Of a stretch of 64,000 nt of DNA, positions 57,877 to 64,000 are shown in pieces. How positions within the stretch are numbered: the first letter of the stretch is position 1; every line of letters starts with the position of its first letter. Location of the stretch: NCBI RefSeq assembly GCF_910592395.1, contig NC_088315.1, forward strand, positions 930,501 through 994,500, given 5' to 3'. Under the pieces are notes generated by a model, which searched no databases, had not been told where the DNA came from, and worked only from the letters and a program-made list of their open reading frames with translations. This DNA is from Lineus longissimus. Lineage: Eukaryota; Nemertea; Pilidiophora; Heteronemertea; Lineidae. A program made the position numbers and the translations under genes.

Positions 57877-59310
57877 AGCTATTGATTGCTCAAGGTCTAC
57901 CAAACTCGATATCGTTGCGACGGACCTCGAATCCATACAGTTGTCTTGATTAATCAACCCTGATAAGTATGCCATGGGTTTCCGTTTCGAATGACCACAG
58001 TAGATTCAGGCATCATCAGTTGCCAAGTGGCCAGCTCACCTTACAAAGCACCAGTCCAATCTGTCACCAGGATAATGTTCAAGAGTCGCCTCTGTAAGAC
58101 CAACTGCTACAAGTATCTGACGGTGTCATCTGGAGGTGGGATTACGAATTTTTGTCTGGAAAACAGACATTGAGTGAATAACGTAGGACTCTTTTTCTTC
58201 TGCAGTTCTGTTTTAGATAACCAGGATCATATTAGAACGATGTCACTGACAGATTGGTAATGCATCCCTAGAGGCAGCATCACCTTTCGGTGGTATTGCA
58301 AGATGTCCATTTAGCCATCTCCTGCTCCCTGTAGAGATCTAATTTCCCTGCCATTTTTATACCAAGCATTTCGCCTCAAGCCATTCCTACCGAAAATACC
58401 CCTATGAGGAAAATAATCTCGTTTATACTTTACAGTAGAAGGTATAATCAAAATAAAAAAGCTGCTTCAAGCATCGCTCTCGAGTTTTTTGAAGCCTTCA
58501 TTGCACTGGCGAACCTTGAGGCAATGTCTTGTAGCTCCAAGCTTGCTCGGACAAATCGCCCCGGCCGAATGACCGCAACGGGAAATGTGGTGATTAAGTC
58601 CACGGCAGGTGGTTGAGCCGTTGCTCCTTAGTCTTTCTGTCCAGCCAACGTGTAGACCACATAATGCCTTGGCAAGAGATAAATACCCACATCAGTTATA
58701 AGGACGAATCACGCCAAAATGTCCCATGGCGCTTCTCCGCCGTAGCAATACTCAGAAATTAATCTCCTTGGGCGTGTTTTCTATCGGGACCCAACTCAGA
58801 ATTTCACATTTTGCTTTGCGAGGTCGGACGATCGCGTCAACAGAATGACCCAAAGGCATGAGCTTGTTTAAATTACATGAATACTTAAGCGCCTTTGCGT
58901 GGCAGGTTCATACTGAATGTTACTGAAGCCCGCAGGGGACTACACCTCAAGATGGTTTGACGAGACCTTGCATTTAAATTCCCACTCTTCAACTTTGAAG
59001 TTGGTAATTTATAGTTTCCAAATGGCGCTGCCGACTCCTTCTCGGCCATTAAGGTTCTTTGAGTTATTACTCCACAGGTGATTGATACCTCCTTATGGTC
59101 CACAGGTGGGGATGTTTCCCTCATTTGTCGGGTTAACCAATTCATTTGATTCCTTTTAGTTCCCTTAACGCTCACCAATAAAAGAGGCGAAAGGCTTTGG
59201 TACGTGGTGATGCATCAATATCCTACGATACTGGAGGCTGCCAGCAAACATAAAAAATGATTCGGTTGGTCTTCCTGAGAAAATGGTAGGGAAGGTAGTG
59301 ATTTAGGAAT
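57877..59310. other. Moderately GC-rich stretch with competing open frames, no called gene
   Basis: At about 58441-58620 a plus frame (ending IKSTAGG) and a minus frame (with VAVIRPGRFVRASLE) are both open with G/C-rich third positions. At 58885-59178 a 97-codon minus frame ends LPRKGA. RPGRF recalls the AAA+ ATPase signature, but the spacing to the upstream AT..P..VD is wrong for that family. The stretch could hold an exon or a decayed mobile element. I cannot choose the strand. Confidence 0.3.
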
Positions 59311-59428
59311 GAAGTTCGTGCTCGTGGAGTCTCAGAAACGAGCTTCCCGCAAGGTAGCGCCTCTAAAACGAGGTTCGTGCTAGTGGTGACTCAAAAATAA
59401 GGTTTCGGCACGGTGGACTTTTCGTTAC
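59311..59428. repeat. Minisatellite, about four units of 28-31 bp
   Basis: Successive units read AAGTTCGTGCTCGTGGAGTC, GCTTCCCGCAAGGTAGCGCC, GGTTCGTGCTAGTGGTGACT and GGTTTCGGCACGGTGGACTT. The first three are followed by TCARAAACGA or TCTAAAACGA type ends. The units have drifted by roughly 30%. Confidence 0.65.
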
Positions 59429-61395
59429 CAGTCAATTCCTGACAAGCTGAACATCATTTCTTGTAAGACCACTTTAGAGGGCAGAGGTATTACTCATCTC
59501 ATGACAGACAAGCTACCTGATCTCCCCAATAATCCTTGCCCGTCATGCTTCTAGTGACACCGTTTATAATGGGCCAGTCTATCCGTCTCAGGTGAAAACA
59601 ATGCAATCAAATGGCTCAGCCAGTCATCGGATCTCAAGTCAATAGAGATTCAAGTGTGATCCTGTCATCACTCTGTTTACCTTGCAATTAGCCAAAGATG
59701 CGATCATTATCGCTGTGTCAGCAACATGTTCGATTGACTGGTAAATACGACAAGTTCAGTGATCGGTCAGTCGCAGTCACACGAGGCGGCTAATATGTAA
59801 CTTGATCACGGATCGGTTAACTGATCACACGGGAGCGTGTCATTCGATCAGTGGATGTTGCAGATGAAGCGTATTTTAGATGCTAGTACATCAAAAATGT
59901 CTTTAGCTTAACTGCCATTAATATCACAATTGAAAGTTAAAATGCATTTCACAAAAAGGAACAACTGAACAACTAAAGGTTCTCTGAAGAGATAGATGTC
60001 TTCACTTTATTCGCACCGTACACCCTCTTACTTCATAACAAATTGATGAACATCCAATTTGTCTCCTCATAATATGCGGAGAGTGCTTTCTCGTAAATAA
60101 CTTGATCCTTACCAAGGCCATGCAGCCAAATTAATTAGAGGCAGCATTAATCTACTTCCCGACGCTTGTTTCTGAATATTCAACAGCACCATGCGAATGT
60201 GGAGTTTATCAGTAAGGATGGTATCTAAATTTGAACGAGAATTTGAAACTGTCTAATTTGAATTCGTAGTGTACACTGATAAAACACTCTATATGCACAT
60301 CTTCATCACACTGGCCACTACACTATGGACATATTTATCTTTAGTTGGACACATACATGGAAATAAGCTTCGTACACTAACAAAGTGGGGTATTAGGTGT
60401 CCAGTAACATTTCCTACAGAACTACTAGCATTACTAGTATACACAGTGCAACAACGTATTGGAAATCTTTGGTCAAAGCTGTGGTCCTACCTACTTTCAC
60501 AGCCTAAATTGCGCTCTTCGCTTATTAAGACAGATGCCATGAAGGATTGGATTTGACAACTATGTGGTCAATATGGTACGCAGAGAAGCCTCAGTACGTT
60601 CGTATACTAGTATGTTGATTGCCTCCATGTATCGTGTAGTTCTGGGATAGCTTGAAATGTTGAACATAACGCAATACAGTGACACCCACATGAGGTCCAG
60701 CATGTTTGATATCTATATTGATTATACCAGAAAACATCATTAACTCAGCAATCAATGTAATTAAGGAAAGTAAATTGATTATATTAAGATCATTCTCATC
60801 GCCGTAGCGCACACTTATAATCCCTCACAAATGTCAGATTTGATTTGAGTACCTCATCACGCAAGTCCTCGCGCCTGTTGCGTTTTTAATCTGTCGTGAT
60901 TTGATTCAATTGCCTGTGAGCACTCCATACCGATACCCACACCATCTCAAGCTATCGCCAAGCTCGCATTAAGCAAATTAAACTCAGAAGAAGAATTTCA
61001 AGTCCACTCCAATTTACACCAACATCTTGACAACTAATGACGCCTGGTGTATCTTGCTTTTGAGAAAGCAATAGCACGGATTGGTAAAAACTATCTTGAT
61101 AATTAGATAAGGCTGGTAATAAGATTAGCATCCCGTTGCTGTGATGTTTTGAAGTACGTTCTAACTTAATTTACTGATGTAAAGCTGCGAGTCATGCACC
61201 GAGAGAGGGGACACCATCTCCTTGATGAATTAGATAGTCTTTTTCATTGAAACACAGCAGCCTTTTAGCAACTGAGCATTAGGCTAGGGGCTAGTACCCG
61301 TTCATTCAGCACGATGGTAATAGATTGCTCACAATTGATGCTGATGCATTCCGCAAGATGCCTTATTTTGTTGTTCTGGCGGAGCCCCATCCTGA
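59429..61395. other. No supported gene; local cluster of GATCA/GATCGGT
   Basis: Several TGATCA, GATCGGT and CGATCAGTG words cluster at 59755-59845. The 95-codon frame at 60269-60556 begins without ATG and has no splice support. Confidence 0.4.
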
Positions 61396-61795
61396 ACTCA
61401 CTTTGCCAAGCATTCTGTGCTTCCACTGTTTGTTATCAAGCCTGCATACCCATTTACCATCTAGGAATCTATTGCACGGGCAACAAGCAATCAGTCACTG
61501 CCATTGTAACCGCGATCCCGTCCCTTGAATACTTGTGCCAAGACTCTCCCTCCTAAAAGTCACCCTGCCAACCATACACTGTCTACGTCCCCTGTCTATT
61601 ACCAGGACTTGCGTACTCAATCCATGGGCATCGACTAAATCCGACAGGCTCCCAACAAGTACACGAACGCTGCTTGAAGTCTTCTTGAAACGATCCCGTC
61701 ACTGAAATCACTCTGCCAACCACTGTGCACTTCCCCTGGCTGTTAGCAAGACTGATTCGCCCAATTTACCACAGGAATCTATTGAACGCGCATCG
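61396..61795. repeat. Three diverged tandem units, about 145-180 bp
   Basis: ACTCACTTTGCCAAGCATTCTG (first 20 bases from 61396), then CACCCTGCCAACCATACACTG (61560) and ATCACTCTGCCAACCACTG (61708) start three related units. Each is followed by a CTTCC or GTCCCCTG segment and TRTTANCAAG/CAGG. GGAATCTATTG recurs in units one and three, and GATCCCGTC at 61514 and 61692. The two overlapping plus-strand frames at 61314-61556 are by-products. Confidence 0.65.
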
Positions 61796-61969
61796 AGATG
61801 TTTCGTCAAATCATATCAACTGATCACCGATAGGTCAGAGTGAATCAAATAGATATTCTGTATGTGATGAAGGTCGTATTAGGGATGTGACTTTGACTGA
61901 CGGCTGAGGACAAGCACTGCCAGTGGTTTAACTCCTCGACTTTAAGGGTAGAGATATGTTAAGGCTGTG

Positions 61970-62175
61970 ATGGTCCCAACCACCTATAGGGAAGCTGGGC
62001 CAATTTGCAAGGTAGGCAACTGCTACAGCTGTGAAGGCACACGCCCTCTACGCTAAGTGTTACTGTTCCAAGGTAGATAAGCCATCCCAATAAAGTGTGC
62101 CAATTCCGAGGTATGTAACTGCTATAGCTGTGCAAAATCAAGCCATCTGAGGAAAGTAAAACCATCCACAGGAAA
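61970..62175. repeat. Two tandem units of about 105 bp
   Basis: GGGCCAATTTGCAAGGTAGG at 61995 and GTGCCAATTCCGAGGTATG at 62097 begin matching units. Both continue with AACTGCTAYAGCTGTG, and then a decayed tail ends in a run like AAGTGTTAC or AAGTAAAAC. The 68-codon minus-strand frame across them repeats HSYSSYIP/HSCSSCLP for this reason and is not called. Confidence 0.7.
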
Positions 62176-63085
62176 CAACCTTAGGTAAATGTACCATTGT
62201 CCCCAAGTTTATCCATCAGATGTGTGCGAAGGCCGCATGAAAGGGCCATGACTTTGACCGACTACTCAAAGATATGAACTAGTACATGTCCAGTAACCAA
62301 AGGTCAGTTAGCAAATCTGTCCAGCAGCCTAGCTGGCTTCCCTCTCTGGGCACGATAAGGATTAAGTCCCTAGTCTCAGGTCAGACGAAACAAGCGAGCA
62401 TATACAAAGTGATCAACCTCGTTATAGAACCACATCAGTAAATCCTGAGCAACTAAAGACCACAACCCAACATCATAATGATAAAAACCTCACATTGTTG
62501 ATGCCTAACTGAAAAGGCTTGGTAAAGATACCACAACCTTCCTGTTTTTTTGCCAACCTATTATTAGGTTGAATCATGATTCAGCCATCTTGAGGCTAAT
62601 CTACCAGAATTACATTTTTTGCACCAAATGACTGAGTTCTTATCGCCATTTGATGCGGACATCATCTTGGCGTAATGCGAGAGAATGGTTGGATGGTCAA
62701 TAGGGATTGACAAGCCGCACTGGCTCTGGGTGATACCAGATGACCAAGATCTCTTTGTTAACAGAAGAAATCTTTGCTGCTTCGCTGGCTGGCTTTTTCG
62801 TTTGTTGGTCGCTATTGAGGTTTGAACAGTAATTTTTTCAGTGATTTTCTTTCTGTTTCGTTTATACCTGGTTGGGCGTGTGCATGTAATCACGGGTTAT
62901 TTCACCCTTAGTTTCACAGCCTGAATCAACCAGATCTTGCTGTGGGTGGTGGTAGATGATTATTAATTTATTGACTATGGGCCGATTTTCTTATTTGCCA
63001 CATGCACTGGTTATGACCAGTAGAGAGAAAGAGCTGTCGTCATTGACTAATTAATAAGTAATAAACAGAGAAGTCATCATCTGCG
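62176..63085. other. No called gene; one 109-codon minus frame
   Basis: A minus-strand frame at 62564-62893 is basic and hydrophilic (TRPTRYKRNRKKITEK near the start, WCKKCNSGRLASRW near the end) but starts at GTG and has no good splice pair. A 14-bp perfect palindrome TGAATCATGATTCA lies at about 62572. The length is within chance. Confidence 0.35.
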
Positions 63086-63196
63086 ATGAGCCAAACTCCA
63101 GAACAGAATGTACAGGTAAGCAAGTTTCCTGGCATTGGCATGTCAGAAGGCTACCGTCTCGAAGGTAAAGTTGAAAACTCTCTCAAAGATTGTTGA
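63086..63196 (+). CDS. Candidate first coding exon with a good donor
   Basis: ATG at 63086 (GCGATGAGC) opens MSQTPEQNVQ, and the tenth codon ends exactly at CAG followed by GTAAGC (63116), a strong donor. If not spliced there, the same frame continues VSKFPGIGMSEGYRLEG to a second donor-like site (GAAG/GTAAAG, 63165) and stops at TGA 63194-63196. The start therefore offers two possible exon ends. The N-terminus is polar, suggesting a cytosolic protein. A second frame at 63135-63413 is open for 92 codons and basic, but begins without ATG. Any partner exon would lie to the right, possibly beyond the window. Family not recognised. Confidence 0.3.
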   Translation: MSQTPEQNVQVSKFPGIGMSEGYRLEGKVENSLKDC

Positions 63197-64000
63197 ACAA
63201 TGTTTGGGGAAAAATAGGGCAAAAGAGATACGTGATAGGTGTCGTTACGACCAGACTCGTCGGATTCCATCGATTGGCCATAAAGCTAGAAACATGCAAG
63301 ACAGAAATCACCCTAATGAAGAACGAAAGGTCAATCATCCCGAATCGGCCATAACCGCTGGAGCCAGGTGCAGCGTCCGGCCGAATAGGCCACTCATCTT
63401 CACCTATCAATAATTAAAATGACCCTGGGAGTGACAACAGGAAAAACACATGCGACAAAGAAACATTTCATCTTTTGTAAATAAACTGCATGAATCATCT
63501 TAGGAGCTCTTCCTTTTTTTCATTTCTGCATTGGTTTACATTGCGCAAATAATCTTCCCGTAATGGCTTTGGCGTATTGGTGCCAATTTAAGATATCCGG
63601 AAAACGAGGCCACGTTTACAGTAAAATGTGCAGAAACTGTGGTGAAATGGACGTTATGACTCTTGCAATATGAAGGCTATTATCGAGACATTGTCCGTGG
63701 ATATTATCATTTGGACAATAATCGGGAAGGATGCCGTGCTTATCGAGCATTTGGACAATAGCATTGGATTTTCGATTGTCTCTTTGGCGGGTGGTGGTGT
63801 CAACTTCCGTGCGTTTTAAGGAAGGCACATATTCCATCATTTGCATCACTATGCAATTGGTCAGCTTTGGGAAAGCAACGGAGTGAGGAGTGCGCTGGTG
63901 TGTTCGTCACAGAGTAAGTGGTATTGACTATTGAAAGATAATATCGGCATCATGCAAGCGAAGAATAATGAATTCAACATGAAATGCTTTTTAGAATCAA
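63197..64000. other. No further supported gene
   Basis: Apart from the basic open frame reaching 63413 and a 77-codon minus frame at 63616-63849, I see nothing. Both are within chance length, and the window ends in AT-rich unique sequence. Confidence 0.4.

Noticed and set aside
58441-58620. RPGRF motif suggesting an AAA+ ATPase exon on the minus strand
   Set aside because: The distance to the preceding AT..P..VD segment is several residues too long, no Walker motifs are nearby, and the plus strand is equally open.
61959-62165. Minus-strand frame with a repeated Ser/Cys motif
   Set aside because: The periodicity comes from the 105-bp DNA duplication.

Overview
This window looks like ordinary nuclear DNA of an animal. 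It is AT-leaning (about 40% GC by eye) and has no long open reading frames, no operon structure and no bacterial ribosome-binding sites. It carries many dispersed and tandem repeats, tRNA-derived sequences, homopolymer runs and isolated open stretches bounded by GT/AG splice-like signals. The recurring TAGGCCTA-type octamers and AGGTCA/GACGGACGG-rich tandem repeats recall, from memory, marine deuterostomes such as echinoderms or hemichordates. That placement is a weak inference. No gene could be named, and no rRNA, intact tRNA, CRISPR array or prokaryotic feature was found.

At this base composition a stop codon falls about every 16 codons, so six frames over 64 kb should give a longest chance frame of roughly 130-150 codons. 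The longest frames present (134, 127 and 124 codons) fit that expectation, so length is not evidence of coding here. The coding candidates rest on splice signals, composition, cysteine or sequon content, a membrane segment or a promoter-like start, and all have low to moderate confidence.

Layout: 1-9 kb has weak exon candidates, mainly on the minus strand (4923-5002, 8288-8542, 8929-9009). 9-15 kb holds two hairpins, a possible secreted-protein exon (11191-11408) and a CACGTG-bearing duplication. 15-25 kb is almost featureless, with minus-strand candidates at 21007-21054 and 24541-24699. 25.8-26.4 kb is the most gene-start-like place: a CpG-rich stretch with a palindromic CRE, then a good donor, a good acceptor and a 102-codon frame. 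28.2-30 kb holds a large foldback, a possible type II membrane-protein exon and another exon candidate. 30.1-30.8 and 40.1-40.9 kb are two inverted copies of one element with terminal inverted repeats and an internal tRNA-like module. 41.7-43.4 kb is a higher-order tandem array of about 620 bp units, each made of four related modules of about 150 bp. 44-64 kb is mostly unique DNA with small duplications (48.5, 54.4, 59.3, 61.4-62.2 kb) and further exon candidates (45392-45420, 49038-49412, 57622-57876, 63086-63196).

The best supported unusual object is the TTAA-flanked composite element present twice. It combines terminal inverted repeats of about 60 bp, an internal Pol III-type A/B-box module and, in one copy, a perfect 18-T run placed like a Pol III terminator.
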